A stretch of DNA of 64,000 nt, taken from NCBI GenBank assembly GCA_945897465.1, contig CAMDFK010000006.1, forward strand, positions 1 through 64,000. The letters are read 5' to 3'. The DNA comes from Limnohabitans sp. Rim8. Its GTDB lineage: Bacteria > Pseudomonadota > Gammaproteobacteria > Burkholderiales > Burkholderiaceae_C. Both the position numbers and the translations under genes were made by a program. Below the pieces are notes generated by a model. The model had not been told where the DNA came from. It ran no database searches and saw only the letters and a list, made by a program, of their open reading frames with translations. Below are positions 1 to 9,256 of the stretch, piece after piece (position 1 is the first letter of the stretch; every line of letters begins with the position of its first letter).

Positions 1-2
1 CG

Positions 3-113
3 GTGATGGCACAGCTGCCCAAATGGTTCGATGACTACAATTCTTTCCACCCGCACAGCGCGTTGGGCTACGTGCCACCAAAGCTGTTCAGGGAGAAAAG
101 AGCGGTAAATTAA
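3..113 (+). CDS. IS3-type transposase (OrfB), C-terminal end only
   Basis: The frame enters from the left window edge and stops at a TAA at 111. The 36 visible residues contain the signature WFDDYNSFHPHSALGY followed by PPK, typical of the C-terminus of IS3-family OrfB (rve integrase fold), just after the last catalytic glutamate. The catalytic domain lies outside the window, so intactness cannot be judged. It borders an AT-rich stretch with two peptidase-like genes and a second IS remnant, which suggests an insertion hot spot. Confidence 0.85.
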   Translation: MMAQLPKWFDDYNSFHPHSALGYVPPKLFREKRAVN

Positions 114-304
114 AAATGCCGGCGGTACTGGGTTACGGGGTCAAGACCAGACACACCGTATTTATGGCGCTTACGGTGATGCGCTGGCAGTATCAACGAT
201 AGTTGCTCGGGCGCCCATCGAATGCAAAACAGACAAAAAACCTTTACAATGGTTCGATCACTGATGCATTAATTTTTGGCGTATTTAATATTTTGGAGAT
301 AGCA

Positions 305-850
305 ATGGGGTTTGAAGTAATCGGTAATCGAAAACAATTTGACGAGGCAGTTCATACGCTAATTCAAAAGCCTGCTTCTAATGCTTTGTGGACATTTCTG
401 AACGGTAACGATATAAAATTTATTGTTAATATAGTAGATGGACCTTCAGAGTTCGGAGCGTTACTGAATGGTGGACTTTATCATCCTACAATAATGTGGA
501 ATCCACAAAAAGACTTGGCTATCTTTGGCAGAAATAGACCGGAACAACAAATACAAAAAAGTTGGAGAACTGTCGATGGCGTTCCGGTTAGAGTTGAGAC
601 GCTAAAATGGGTTAGCAAAGGAGATCCAAAAGATGAAATCTTGCCGCCTTACATCTGTCTTGCTCATGAGATGGGCCATGCTAAACAATATGCAGAAAAT
701 CCGGCGCTATTTACAAGTCTCGGAACAAGCGAGTCAATTAGCAACATTGAGGCGATCGAGGCCGAAAATCTTGTGATGCATGAGTGGCCAATATGTTTAG
801 AACACAATTTTAAGGTCCGAGTGAACTACCAAGATTTTCGATCACGCTGA
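305..850 (+). CDS. Putative HExxH zinc metallopeptidase, M91 (NleD)-like
   Basis: A 181-residue protein when started at the ATG at 305, which has a GGAG six to seven bases upstream; an upstream in-frame start at 203 has no ribosome site. The centre holds CLAHEMGHAKQY, an HExxH zinc site with a following H/Q pattern, and the C-terminus has an acidic ENLVMHEW segment that could supply the third ligand. The neighbour on the opposite strand has the same two elements in the same order. No signal peptide or membrane segment is visible. The M91 family contains type III effector peptidases and many uncharacterised bacterial proteins, so the assignment is tentative. The gene is clearly AT-rich compared with the rest of the window, suggesting transfer. 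Confidence 0.6.
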   Translation: MGFEVIGNRKQFDEAVHTLIQKPASNALWTFLNGNDIKFIVNIVDGPSEFGALLNGGLYHPTIMWNPQKDLAIFGRNRPEQQIQKSWRTVDGVPVRVETLKWVSKGDPKDEILPPYICLAHEMGHAKQYAENPALFTSLGTSESISNIEAIEAENLVMHEWPICLEHNFKVRVNYQDFRSR

Positions 851-942
851 AGTTTCTATTACCAGATGAAAAGTCATTAATTTTCAAGTTGGTCGAAGAG
901 TGGATGGTCACAATTTTGCAATTTATCAGAATCAAATTTCAA

Positions 943-1548
943 CTATGCTACAAGAATAATATCGTCATATTTAGATCGAATTGGCAATCCAAGCTCTCGT
1001 GATATTTTATACTCGTGCAGCATTAAATTATTGTATTCAAGATAGTAATCAAAATGATAAAATGAGAAGGCAGAATTTTTCTTTAAAGTCACCTTTGCTC
1101 TACCGCGATAGTCAATAAAAGTTTCATTTCTAGTTAAGGAGTCTTGCTTTAAATTAGATTCACCAGTAAGCATTTCTGAATTTTTTATTACCAAATGCTG
1201 CACTGCATGCCCCAGCTCATGATAAAGTAATACACGAGAATCCATTAGGACTGTACCTGGGTACTCTGACAGCTTATACTTCTTATCAGTTCGAACTATC
1301 ACAGTCATTGTGGCTGGATCATACAATGAACCAACTATTTCGTCCCCACCATTTACAAATGCCACTTTTACTTCTTCTTCCAAGCAGTGAAGAGACGCAA
1401 AGATCTGACTTGCTGTTGGACTTTGAAGACATACCCTTGAAAGAGCATTGATATCACACCCTGGCGTGGCAGCAACTCCAGTATTACCTGGAAAAACTAA
1501 TCCTATTTGCTCAATAACTTGCCGAGAGTTCAAAACAGTAATTGTCAT
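943..1548 (-). CDS. Putative HExxH zinc metallopeptidase, M91 (NleD)-like
   Basis: A 201-residue protein whose ATG at 1548 follows a GGAG ribosome site. It carries LLYHELGHAVQH, an HExxH zinc-binding helix, at about residue 110, and ends with NNLMLHEY and then RELGLPIRSKYDD, the kind of C-terminal block I associate with M91 (effector peptidase) proteins. It is convergent with the peptidase-like gene at 305-850 and shares its architecture but little overall sequence, so they may be diverged paralogues. No export signal is visible. Function and substrate are unknown; a toxin or effector role is only a guess. The AT-rich composition marks it as foreign to the flanking GC-rich genes. Confidence 0.62.
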   Translation of the reverse strand: MTITVLNSRQVIEQIGLVFPGNTGVAATPGCDINALSRVCLQSPTASQIFASLHCLEEEVKVAFVNGGDEIVGSLYDPATMTVIVRTDKKYKLSEYPGTVLMDSRVLLYHELGHAVQHLVIKNSEMLTGESNLKQDSLTRNETFIDYRGRAKVTLKKNSAFSFYHFDYYLEYNNLMLHEYKISRELGLPIRSKYDDIILVA

Positions 1549-2009
1549 TTAGTTTACTCCAAGGTTAACTCTGAAAAATAACGACCAAGTACTAAAAAAT
1601 TTATTTTCTGCAATTAAATTGATGAATTTTCAAGTCAAAGCACCTTGGTACTAAAAATAATCAAACATTAGACATCCAGTCTTAAAGACAAATTTCAAGC
1701 CTCTAGCATTGTGAAATTTTACACCTATGAATTGTGAAGTTTACTAAAGTTGAGCAAAAAATAGGGTTTTAAAAGGATTATTACTTGGTAGGTGGTTTAA
1801 AGCAAGAACGGATTTAAACGTGAATTGCAACAGTTTTGAATTTAGTGGATGTGTGTCAGGTGTTGCAGACTGCTCACTAGCTGTCGCATCTCAGATGATT
1901 TCAGTGACTCAAAACGGTTCCCCATGTTCATGGCCAAAGGGGTCTTGCGGTAGTCTATAGATGATCTTTACGTAACCACAGCAGTCCACCCGTAGGCCTT
2001 ATCTGATGA
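1549..2009. other. AT-rich intergenic stretch without a recognisable gene
   Basis: About 460 bases between the minus-strand peptidase gene and the decayed IS481-type transposase. No reading frame of convincing length or similarity was found. The left part presumably carries the promoter of the minus-strand gene; the right end should contain the left end of the IS, but no inverted repeat could be defined by eye. Confidence 0.5.
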
Positions 2010-2994
2010 TTGCATTACGTAAAAAACACACGCACGACGCGAGCCACCTGTGCTGAGATAGCGGCCAGTTCGGAGACTGCTGTAACTTTGGCGCTGCGAT
2101 ATGGCGTAAATGAAGGCACCGTTTACAAATGGAAGGGCCTAGACAGCTTTCATGACGCGTCCCACACTCCGCAGCGGCTGCAAACCACGCTCACACCCTC
2201 ACAAGAACAATTCGTGGTCGAACTCAGAAAGACGCTATTGTTGCCAGTGGGTGATTTGTTGGCCGTCAAACGCCGTTTTCTTTGCCTCCAAGCCAAGCAC
2301 TCGGGTCTTGATCTTTGCTTACGTCGCCACGGCGTTGGCAACCTGAATGCGCTCAAGCCCAAAGAGCCGACTCAGCCTCACAAAGCCTTAAAAAAAGGCA
2401 ACGAGCCGGGTTCATTAACTTCGATGTCAAATAACCGCCCCAGATGGCGGAAGAAACCAGCAGGCACTATATTATTGTTGCCATTGACCGCGCCACGCGC
2501 TGGCTGTTTGTTCAGATCAAGAGTCACAAGACGGCCCCCGCCGGAGGATCGTTCCTCAACGCCTTGTACTAGGCTTGCCCGATCAAGATGCGGAAATTCT
2601 GACTAGTAACGGCAAAGAGTTCACCGACAGGTTGTTTGCCAGCCGTAAGCGCCAGGCCACGGCACGAGTTTGAACACCCGTGCCAAGCCCTGAGCATTGA
2701 GCACCGCCTTACTAAGCCACGCACACCCCAAACCAATGGAATGGTTGAACGCTTCAATTGGCGCATTGCCGCTGCGCTAAAACGCATCGATTAAGCAGTG
2801 ATGAAGATTTGGAGCAAAAGCTCATTCGTTAAGTGGCTTTGTACAACCATCAATTACCCCAGTCGGCACTCAAGAGCAAAGCCCCGATGAGGGTCATGAA
2901 AGACTGGTGTGGTTTTCATCCCCATTTGTTTAAAAAACGGCCTTACGATCATCCTGAATGCGACAACTACCGAACCGAAAAAAAACTGCAATAA
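2010..2994 (+). pseudogene. Decayed IS481-type transposase
   Basis: Pieces in all three frames read in order as one transposase. An N-terminal helix-turn-helix part (ALRYGVNEGTVYKWKG) leads to RHGVGNLNALKPKEP. The catalytic part follows as VAIDRATRWLFVQIKSHKTA and then SNGKEFTDRLFASR, and the C-terminus reads ALYNHQLPQSALKSKAPM and finally FKKRPYDHPECDN. Several frameshifts and stops (for example after the FLNALY segment near 2570) separate these blocks, so no functional protein can be made. The order and motifs match DDE transposases of the IS481 type. It probably disrupted the yccF-like remnant next to it. Confidence 0.8.
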
Positions 2995-2996
2995 AA

Positions 2997-3265
2997 TTTA
3001 AATTAATCTCAGGCTCTTTAGGTTTGTTGGACTACATCGTATGGTCTCTGTTTGCCGATGTTTGGCTGGCGCATGGGCAAGTGATGTCTGCCGTGGCCTG
3101 CTTTTTCACCTTCATTGGCATCCCTTTCGGGATTCAGCACCTCTAACTACCAAGTATCGCACTGACACAGGTGGGCAAAACCATTGCGAGCAAAGAGCTA
3201 GCTCCCTCAGCTCTGGAGCGCAATGCACAGGCCGGGGTGGTCAGCTTTCGCGGCAAATGCGCACC
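2997..3265 (+). pseudogene. Remnant of a YccF-type inner-membrane protein
   Basis: A single frame gives SLFADVWLAHGQVMSAVA, then FFTFIGIPFGIQHL, a TAA stop at 3144, and continues in the same frame with VGKTIASKELA. This matches the family pattern in which two membrane segments end in IGIPFGIQHLKLA followed by PxGKTIVSKE, with the stop replacing the expected lysine codon. The upstream edge abuts the decayed transposase and has no good start. YccF proteins are small inner-membrane proteins of unknown role. Calling it a pseudogene rests on the in-frame stop and missing start. Confidence 0.6.
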
Positions 3266-3277
3266 CCACTGCCTTTG

Positions 3278-3595
3278 TCAGGGCTGAGGCCCCCAAGGGG
3301 CGGACAGCATGAGCTTGTTTTGCTGCTGCGCAATCAGAGGGCGAATTTTGGCGGCGAACGCCATGAAGTCGGCGTCGCCATAGACCCCGGCCCAAAAGGC
3401 GCGGCGGTCGGCGTCGTCGTCGAATTTCCAAACATGAATCAGCTCATTGATAGCGCCTACATCGCCCGTGAAATAGCCCACCAGTTTCTGCGGGTGTTTG
3501 GCTAGAGCAGGCCATCCTTCGTTTTTGTAATGCGAGACGACCTCGGACATTTTTCCGACGATCACGTTGTAAGTGCGCAGTTCATAGATGGCCAT
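3278..3595 (-). CDS. NIPSNAP family protein
   Basis: A 105-residue protein with the typical opening MAIYELRTYNVIVGKM, the central YFTGDVGAINELIHVWKFDD segment and a final SAPWGP block, all characteristic of single-domain bacterial NIPSNAP proteins (dimeric alpha-beta barrel fold). Length is normal for the family. Bacterial NIPSNAPs often lie near aromatic or acyl-CoA catabolic genes, but no biochemical role can be read from the sequence. It is divergent from argE with a 142-base spacer. Confidence 0.88.
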   Translation of the reverse strand: MAIYELRTYNVIVGKMSEVVSHYKNEGWPALAKHPQKLVGYFTGDVGAINELIHVWKFDDDADRRAFWAGVYGDADFMAFAAKIRPLIAQQQNKLMLSAPWGPQP

Positions 3596-3737
3596 GGGAA
3601 CTCCAAATGTTGAATGAAAAGACGACTCACTTTAGGGTCTCTAGCACGGCCATGCTGTCGGCAAGGTGACGCGGGTGGCCAAAGGCCCCTGTAAGATGAA
3701 AATGCCCTGATTGGGCTTTTTCTGGATGGAGTCCCTC

Positions 3738-4958
3738 ATGAACGCCTCCCTTTCGCACACTGCTCTGGCTCCGGTCAAGGCCTCAGACTTGGCCGCCTTG
3801 CCCCTGATCGAAAAATGGATCGCCTTTGCCACTGTCTCGCGCGACAGCAACTTGGCCCTGCTGGACTGGACCGAGGCTTACCTGAAGGACTTGGGTATTG
3901 CCTGCAGCCGCACCTATGACGACAGCGGCCAAAAAGCCAACCTGTGGGCCACACTGCCCGCGCACGACGGCGAAACCAAAATCGGTGGCCTGGTGCTGTC
4001 GGGCCACACCGACGTAGTGCCCGTAGACGGCCAGCCCTGGGACACCGACCCATTCAAAGTTGTGATCCAAGGCGACAAGATGTACGGCCGGGGCGTGACC
4101 GACATGAAGAGTTTTGGCGCCATCTGTTTGATGATGGTGCCCGAGTTGCTAAAAAGAAAACTCAAGCGCCCGATTCACTTGGCCTTCAGCTACGACGAAG
4201 AAGTGGGCTGCATCGGCGTGCGCCGCATGATTGCCGACATGCAGGCGCAGGGCTTCAAACCCGCAGGTTGCATCGTGGGCGAGCCCACGGGCATGCAGGT
4301 GGTGATTGCGCACAAAGGCAAGCACTCTTACAAAACCACGGTGCACGGTTTTGAGGCGCATTCTTCGCTCACCCCGCTGGGTGTGAACGCGGTTGAGATT
4401 GCTTGCGAGTTTGTGGCCAACCTGAAAAGCATGCACCGCGAGCTGGTACAAAACGGCCCGTTTGACCCGATTTACGACGTGCCCCACACCACCGTGCACA
4501 CGGGCGTGATCGCGGGTGGCACGGCGCTCAACATCATTCCCCGCCAGTGCGAAGTGACCTGGGAAATCCGCCACCACCACCTGAACACGCCCGAAGATTT
4601 GTTTGCCCGGGCCCAAGCCTTTGGCGAGAGCCTGGTGCCCGCCATGCAGGCAGTCGCACCGGGCACGGGCATCACGCACGAGCTCAAATCGGTGTTGCCC
4701 GGTTTTGCCACGGCGGCCGACAGCGAGATCGCCAACCTGTGTTTTGACTGCGCCGAGGTCGACCCGGCCAGCGGCGCGGGCAAGGTGTCGTTTGGCACGG
4801 AAGCTGCTCTGTTTCACCAAGCCGGCGTGCCCACCATCGTGTGCGGCCCCGGCCACATTGCGCAGGCGCACCAGCCCAACGAATGGGTCACGCTGGAGCA
4901 GCTGGCCTGGTGCGAGCGCTTCATGCGCCGCCTGGCCGACCGGGTGTGCGTGGCCTGA
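3738..4958 (+). CDS. argE: Acetylornithine deacetylase (M20 family)
   Basis: A 406-residue metallo-deacylase of the ArgE/DapE (M20) family that hydrolyses N-acetylornithine to ornithine in arginine synthesis. Metal-site motifs are present in order: LSGHTDVVPVDGQPW, GRGVTDMKSF, the catalytic YDEEVGCIGVRR and GEPTGMQVV, with the dimerisation-domain HKGKHSYKTTVHG and a C-terminal GPGHIAQAHQPNEW metal histidine. The ATG at 3738 is chosen because a GGAG lies seven bases upstream; upstream in-frame starts at 3711 and 3726 lack this. A TctC receptor gene follows after 38 bases, so the true substrate could be another N-acyl amino acid. Confidence 0.9.
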   Translation: MNASLSHTALAPVKASDLAALPLIEKWIAFATVSRDSNLALLDWTEAYLKDLGIACSRTYDDSGQKANLWATLPAHDGETKIGGLVLSGHTDVVPVDGQPWDTDPFKVVIQGDKMYGRGVTDMKSFGAICLMMVPELLKRKLKRPIHLAFSYDEEVGCIGVRRMIADMQAQGFKPAGCIVGEPTGMQVVIAHKGKHSYKTTVHGFEAHSSLTPLGVNAVEIACEFVANLKSMHRELVQNGPFDPIYDVPHTTVHTGVIAGGTALNIIPRQCEVTWEIRHHHLNTPEDLFARAQAFGESLVPAMQAVAPGTGITHELKSVLPGFATAADSEIANLCFDCAEVDPASGAGKVSFGTEAALFHQAGVPTIVCGPGHIAQAHQPNEWVTLEQLAWCERFMRRLADRVCVA

Positions 4959-4996
4959 TTTTTTCAAACGATCGAACCCTACTCAAGGAAACTCAC

Positions 4997-5965
4997 ATGA
5001 TTCAACGTCGTGAAATTTTGACCTCCAGCCTCGGCATGGCCATTCTGTCGGCCGTGGGCTTGGCCCAAGCCCAATCCACCAAAACGGTGCGCATCGTGGT
5101 GCCCTTTGCCTCCAGTGGTGTGCAGGACACCTTGGCCCGCGCACTGTCGCAGGAAATGGGCGTGGCCCTGGGTCAAACAGTGATTGTGGAAAACCGACCC
5201 GGTGCAGGTGGCACTGTGGGCACCGGCTACGTGGCCCGCGCCGAGGCCGATGGCACCGTCATGGTGGCCGCGGCCGCCAGCCACAACATTGCCGGATCGC
5301 TGTACACCAAGCTGGCCTACGACCCGCAAAAAGACTTCACGCCACTGGCCCACATTGGCAGCGCGAGCTACGTGCTCATGGTGAACCCCGACGTGCCCGC
5401 CAAGACCGCCGCCGAATTCATCCGCTACGCCAAGGCCAACCCCGGCAAGATGAATTACGCCAGCGCAGGTGTGGGCAGTGCCACGCATTTGGCCATGGCG
5501 TACTTCACCGGTTTGGCGGGCATCGATGTGGTGCACATCCCGCTCAAGGCCACAGGCGAAGCCATCAACGAAGTGCTGGCGGGCCGAGCTCAGGCCGTGA
5601 TTGCCGCCAGCATTGGCGCGCTGGCCTTTGCCAAGGACAGCCGCGTGCGTTTGTTGGGCGTGACCTCGCCCCAGCGCAGCAAATACCTGCCCGACTTGCC
5701 CACCATTGCCGAGAGCGGTTTGCCGGGTTATCAGTTTGATTCGTGGTTCGGTTTTCTGGGCCCTGCGGCCATCCCGGCCGCCGAGGCCAACCGCATCAAC
5801 GCGGCTGTGAGCAAGTTGCTCAAAGACCCGGTGGTGTTGGCGCGCCTGGACAGGCAAGGCATCGAGCCGCGCGACATGAGCAATGCCGACTTCGCCAAGC
5901 TTTTGGCGGCCGACTATGTGCGCATGGCGCAAGTGGTCAAGGCCTCGGGCGCGAAAATCGACTGA
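4997..5965 (+). CDS. Bug/TctC family periplasmic solute receptor
   Basis: A 322-residue periplasmic binding protein of the tripartite tricarboxylate transporter receptor family. A Tat- or Sec-like signal (MIQRREILTSSLGMAI, ending SAVGLAQAQS) is followed by IRIVVPF-type strand VRIVVPFASSG and then ENRPGAGGTVGTGYVA and NYASAGVGSATHLAM, the family hallmarks. An AAGGA precedes the ATG. No TctA/TctB membrane genes are nearby, as is usual for orphan Bug receptors in Burkholderiales. Placement 38 bases after argE suggests co-transcription; the ligand is unknown. Confidence 0.9.
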   Translation: MIQRREILTSSLGMAILSAVGLAQAQSTKTVRIVVPFASSGVQDTLARALSQEMGVALGQTVIVENRPGAGGTVGTGYVARAEADGTVMVAAAASHNIAGSLYTKLAYDPQKDFTPLAHIGSASYVLMVNPDVPAKTAAEFIRYAKANPGKMNYASAGVGSATHLAMAYFTGLAGIDVVHIPLKATGEAINEVLAGRAQAVIAASIGALAFAKDSRVRLLGVTSPQRSKYLPDLPTIAESGLPGYQFDSWFGFLGPAAIPAAEANRINAAVSKLLKDPVVLARLDRQGIEPRDMSNADFAKLLAADYVRMAQVVKASGAKID

Positions 5966-6016
5966 GTCCTGCGGGGGGGTGCTTGCACTGACTCAGCAGC
6001 CCCAGTGTTCACTGTC

Positions 6017-6802
6017 TCAGGCAAAGGTGTAGCCGTCCATGGCGATGACGTGGTCGCTGATGCCCCGGAAAAACGCCTCGGGCTGTGCATCGGGCCCTGC
6101 TGCGCCCAATGCGGTGAACAGCGGCAGCAGGTGTTCATCGGTGGGGTGAGCACGCTGACCGGCAGCTTGCTGGCGGTCAGCGAGCAGGCCGGGCAGATCA
6201 CGGGCCGTCATGTGGGTGTGAATCCAGTCGGCAAATGCCTGAACATAGTCGGGCTTGGCGCCGCCTTGCGTGCGCACGGCCATCAAATCGCGCAGATTGT
6301 GGGTGATGTTGCCCGAGGCCAGCACCAAAATGCCTTGTTGGGCCAAAGGGGCCAGCGCCTTACCAACGCGGTAAGCGTGCTCGGGGCCCAGATGGCTTTG
6401 CACCGACAGGGGCACCACGGGCACTTCGGCCTCGGGGAACATCTGGCGCAGCGGCGTCCAGGCACCGTGGTCCAGGCCGCGCTGGGCGTCTTGCCCCACA
6501 GAAAAGCCTGCCGTTTGCAGCGCGCTGACCAGCTGGGCCGCCACTTTGGGGCTGCCCATGGCGGGGTATTGCATCTCGTACAGGCGCGGGTCAAAGCCGC
6601 CAAAGTCGTGGATGGTTTCGGGCTGGATGGCAAAGCCCACGGTGGGCACAGCGGTTTCCCAATGCGGGCTGACCACCACAATGGCGCGCAGGGCGCCCAG
6701 TTGGGGCACCAATGCGCTCATGGCCGCGCCTGCGGCACCGGGGTGCAATGCAAACATGGGCGAGCCATGGGGGACAAACAAGACGGATGAAGGTGAGTGC
6801 AT
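6017..6802 (-). CDS. ygiD: DODA-type (class III) extradiol ring-cleavage dioxygenase, YgiD-like
   Basis: A 261-residue protein of the LigB/DODA superfamily. The opening VLFVPHGSPMFAL carries the first metal histidine, VVSPHWET the second, GLDHGAWTPLRQMFPEA the characteristic DHGxWxPL motif, and LVLASGNITHNLRDL another conserved histidine. Length fits YgiD/4,5-DOPA dioxygenase proteins, which are zinc- or iron-dependent and act on catechol-like substrates. It is convergent with the TctC gene and divergent from the aldehyde dehydrogenase. The physiological substrate cannot be inferred. Confidence 0.87.
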   Translation of the reverse strand: MHSPSSVLFVPHGSPMFALHPGAAGAAMSALVPQLGALRAIVVVSPHWETAVPTVGFAIQPETIHDFGGFDPRLYEMQYPAMGSPKVAAQLVSALQTAGFSVGQDAQRGLDHGAWTPLRQMFPEAEVPVVPLSVQSHLGPEHAYRVGKALAPLAQQGILVLASGNITHNLRDLMAVRTQGGAKPDYVQAFADWIHTHMTARDLPGLLADRQQAAGQRAHPTDEHLLPLFTALGAAGPDAQPEAFFRGISDHVIAMDGYTFA

Positions 6803-6992
6803 GGTGTTGAGTTGGCTCTGACTATTTGGCTCTCAAAATGTGGTTTTGAGGTGCCCCACTGTAGGCCAATGCAACGGTCACCTCTTTGTCTGTCTCGGGT
6901 TTGACCAAATTGTCGCAAAATGCGGCCACAATTTGCCCAGGGCTAAGGGCCCTTGTTTTTTTCATTGCCCCCCTCGAATTCAGGAACACGAC

Positions 6993-8429
6993 ATGACTTA
7001 CCCCAACACCCAACTCTTCATCAACGGCCAATGGTGTGATGCCGAAGGCGGCCGCACCCTGGCCGTGTTCAACCCCGCCACCGGCACCGAAATCGGCCGC
7101 CTGGCGCACGCGGGCGTCCCCGACCTGGAGCGGGCCGCACAGGCCGCGCACAAGGGCTTTGAAATCTGGCGCGACACGCCCGCCAACGAGCGCAGCGCGA
7201 TCCTGCGCAAGGCCGCCGCCTTGATGCGCGAACGCGCCCCCCAAATTGCCGAACTCCTCACCCTAGAACAAGGCAAGCCTCTGGCCGAAGCCAAGGTCGA
7301 AGCCATGTCGGCCGCCGACATCATCGAATGGTTCGCCGAAGAGAGCCGCCGCGTGTATGGCCGCATCGTGCCGCCACGCAACATCAATGTGCAGCAGCAG
7401 GTGCTCAAGCAACCAGTAGGTCCCGTGGCCGCTTTCACGCCCTGGAACTTCCCGATCAACCAGGCCGTGCGCAAGATGTCCGCTGCCCTGGCCACCGGTT
7501 GCTCCATCATCGTCAAAGCGCCCGAAGAAACGCCTGCTGCGCCTGCTGAGTTGATCCGCGCCTTCCACGATGCAGGCGTGCCTGCGGGCGTGATCGGTTT
7601 GGTCTACGGCACCCCCGCCGAGATCTCGAACTACCTGATCGCGCACCCGCTGATCCGCAAGATCACCTTCACCGGCTCCACCCCCGTGGGCAAGCAATTG
7701 GCCGCCTTGGCAGGTCAGCACATGAAGCGGGTGACCATGGAGCTGGGCGGCCACGCCCCGGTCATCCTGGCCGAAGACGCCGACATCGCGTTGGCGCTGA
7801 AGACCGCAGGCGCGGCCAAGTTCCGCAACGCGGGCCAGGTCTGCATCTCGCCCACCCGCTTTTTGGTGCACCACAGCATTGCCGACGCCTTTGCCGAACA
7901 GTTTGCCGCGCAGGCACAAGCCCTGAAAGTGGGTGACGGCCTGACCGCAGGCACCCAAATGGGGCCGCTCGCCAACGATCGCCGCTTGGCCGCCATGCAG
8001 TCCATCGTGCAAGACGCCCGCGCCAAAGGCGCCAAGGTGCTCACGGGTGGTGAGCGCATTGGCACACAGGGCAACTTCTTTGCGCCCACGGTACTCTCGC
8101 ATGTGCCGCTCGACGCCGATGTGGTGGTCAACGAGCCCTTTGGCCCGATCGCCGCGATCCGCAGTTTCGACAACATCGACGACGCGATTGCCGAAGCCAA
8201 CCGCCTGCCCTTCGGCTTGGCCGGTTACGCCTTCACCAACTCCATGAAAACCATGCACCAGCTCAGCCAGCGCCTGGACCTGGGCATGCTGTGGGTCAAC
8301 CAGCCTGCCGCGCCTTGGCCCGAGCTGCCTTTTGGCGGCGTCAAGGACTCGGGCTACGGCTCCGAAGGCGGCCCCGAGGCGCTGGAGGCTTACCTCAACA
8401 GCAAGACGGTCTCGATCTTCAACGCCTGA
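6993..8429 (+). CDS. gabD: NAD(P)-dependent succinate-semialdehyde dehydrogenase-like aldehyde dehydrogenase
   Basis: A 478-residue aldehyde dehydrogenase. It shows the oxyanion-site segment [15 protein letters not shown], the cofactor loop [12 protein letters not shown], the general-base glutamate in [13 protein letters not shown], the catalytic cysteine in [13 protein letters not shown], and the C-terminal [15 protein letters not shown]. These fit the GabD branch, which oxidises succinate semialdehyde to succinate, although close relatives accept other semialdehydes. The ATG at 6993 follows a CAGGAA site; the longer upstream frame is not supported. It is followed after five bases by pcp. 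Confidence 0.85.
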   Translation: MTYPNTQLFINGQWCDAEGGRTLAVFNPATGTEIGRLAHAGVPDLERAAQAAHKGFEIWRDTPANERSAILRKAAALMRERAPQIAELLTLEQGKPLAEAKVEAMSAADIIEWFAEESRRVYGRIVPPRNINVQQQVLKQPVGPVAAFTPWNFPINQAVRKMSAALATGCSIIVKAPEETPAAPAELIRAFHDAGVPAGVIGLVYGTPAEISNYLIAHPLIRKITFTGSTPVGKQLAALAGQHMKRVTMELGGHAPVILAEDADIALALKTAGAAKFRNAGQVCISPTRFLVHHSIADAFAEQFAAQAQALKVGDGLTAGTQMGPLANDRRLAAMQSIVQDARAKGAKVLTGGERIGTQGNFFAPTVLSHVPLDADVVVNEPFGPIAAIRSFDNIDDAIAEANRLPFGLAGYAFTNSMKTMHQLSQRLDLGMLWVNQPAAPWPELPFGGVKDSGYGSEGGPEALEAYLNSKTVSIFNA

Positions 8430-8434
8430 CCACC

Positions 8435-9109
8435 ATGGCCGTGGTGCGCATCCTGGTCACTGGCTTTGAGCCCTTTAATGGGCAAAGCCTCAACCCATCT
8501 TGGGAGGTGGCGCGGGCCTTACACGGCTTGCCACTGCAGGGTGTTCGGGGTGCGCAGATCACAGCGGTACAACTGCCCTGTGTGTTTGCGACGGCCCTGC
8601 CCAATTTGCAACAGGCCCTGGCAGAGCACCGCCCGGACATCGTGCTGGCCCTGGGCCAGGCTGAAGGGCGATGCGACTTCTCGGTGGAGCGTGTGGCCAT
8701 CAACGTGCAAGACGCACGCATTCCCGACAACGCGGGGGCCCAGCCCATCGATGTGCCGGTGATCGCCGGGGGACCGGCCGCTTACTTCAGCACCTTGCCC
8801 ATCAAGACGCTGGTGGCGGGCTTGAAGGCGGCAGGTTATCCGGCCTCGGTCTCACAAACCGCGGGCACCTTTGTCTGCAACCAGGTGTTTTATGCCCTGC
8901 AGCACACGCTCGCTGGGCTGGGGGTGCACAGCGGGTTCATGCACCTGCCGCTGCTGCCCGAGCAAGCCGCGCAGTGGAAAGGCCCAACCCTGCCCAGCTG
9001 GCCCGCCCCTTTTCAAATCGCAGGGGTGACCGAGGCCTTGGCCTTGCTGGTGGCGCAGCGCCAGCAAGGACGGGGTGACGCGGCCATCACTGGCGGCGCA
9101 CTGAACTGA
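8435..9109 (+). CDS. pcp: Pyroglutamyl-peptidase I
   Basis: A 224-residue C15 cysteine peptidase that removes N-terminal pyroglutamate. The start MAVVRILVTGFEPFNGQSLN is the family signature. The catalytic glutamate lies near VERVAINVQDARIPDN, the cysteine is in GTFVCNQVFYAL, and the histidine is in GFMHLPLLPEQA. Length is typical. Its ATG is five bases past the aldehyde dehydrogenase stop, so the two are probably co-translated. Confident family call. Confidence 0.93.
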   Translation: MAVVRILVTGFEPFNGQSLNPSWEVARALHGLPLQGVRGAQITAVQLPCVFATALPNLQQALAEHRPDIVLALGQAEGRCDFSVERVAINVQDARIPDNAGAQPIDVPVIAGGPAAYFSTLPIKTLVAGLKAAGYPASVSQTAGTFVCNQVFYALQHTLAGLGVHSGFMHLPLLPEQAAQWKGPTLPSWPAPFQIAGVTEALALLVAQRQQGRGDAAITGGALN

Positions 9110-9256
9110 AACTCATCGCTTGCCCCCTAGGCTTGGAGCCTGGCCAATTAGAAAAACCTATTTGAGACAACCCATTCAAGGCCCGCGCCAAGACGGTGCC
9201 GGGCGACTCGGCCGCCACCGCCGAGTGGTCGGCACGCAAGCGCATCGTGTTCTGGC

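Noticed and set aside
4149-4967. Long minus-strand frame opposite argE
   Set aside because: It is a GC-rich antisense shadow; argE has full family motifs on the plus strand.
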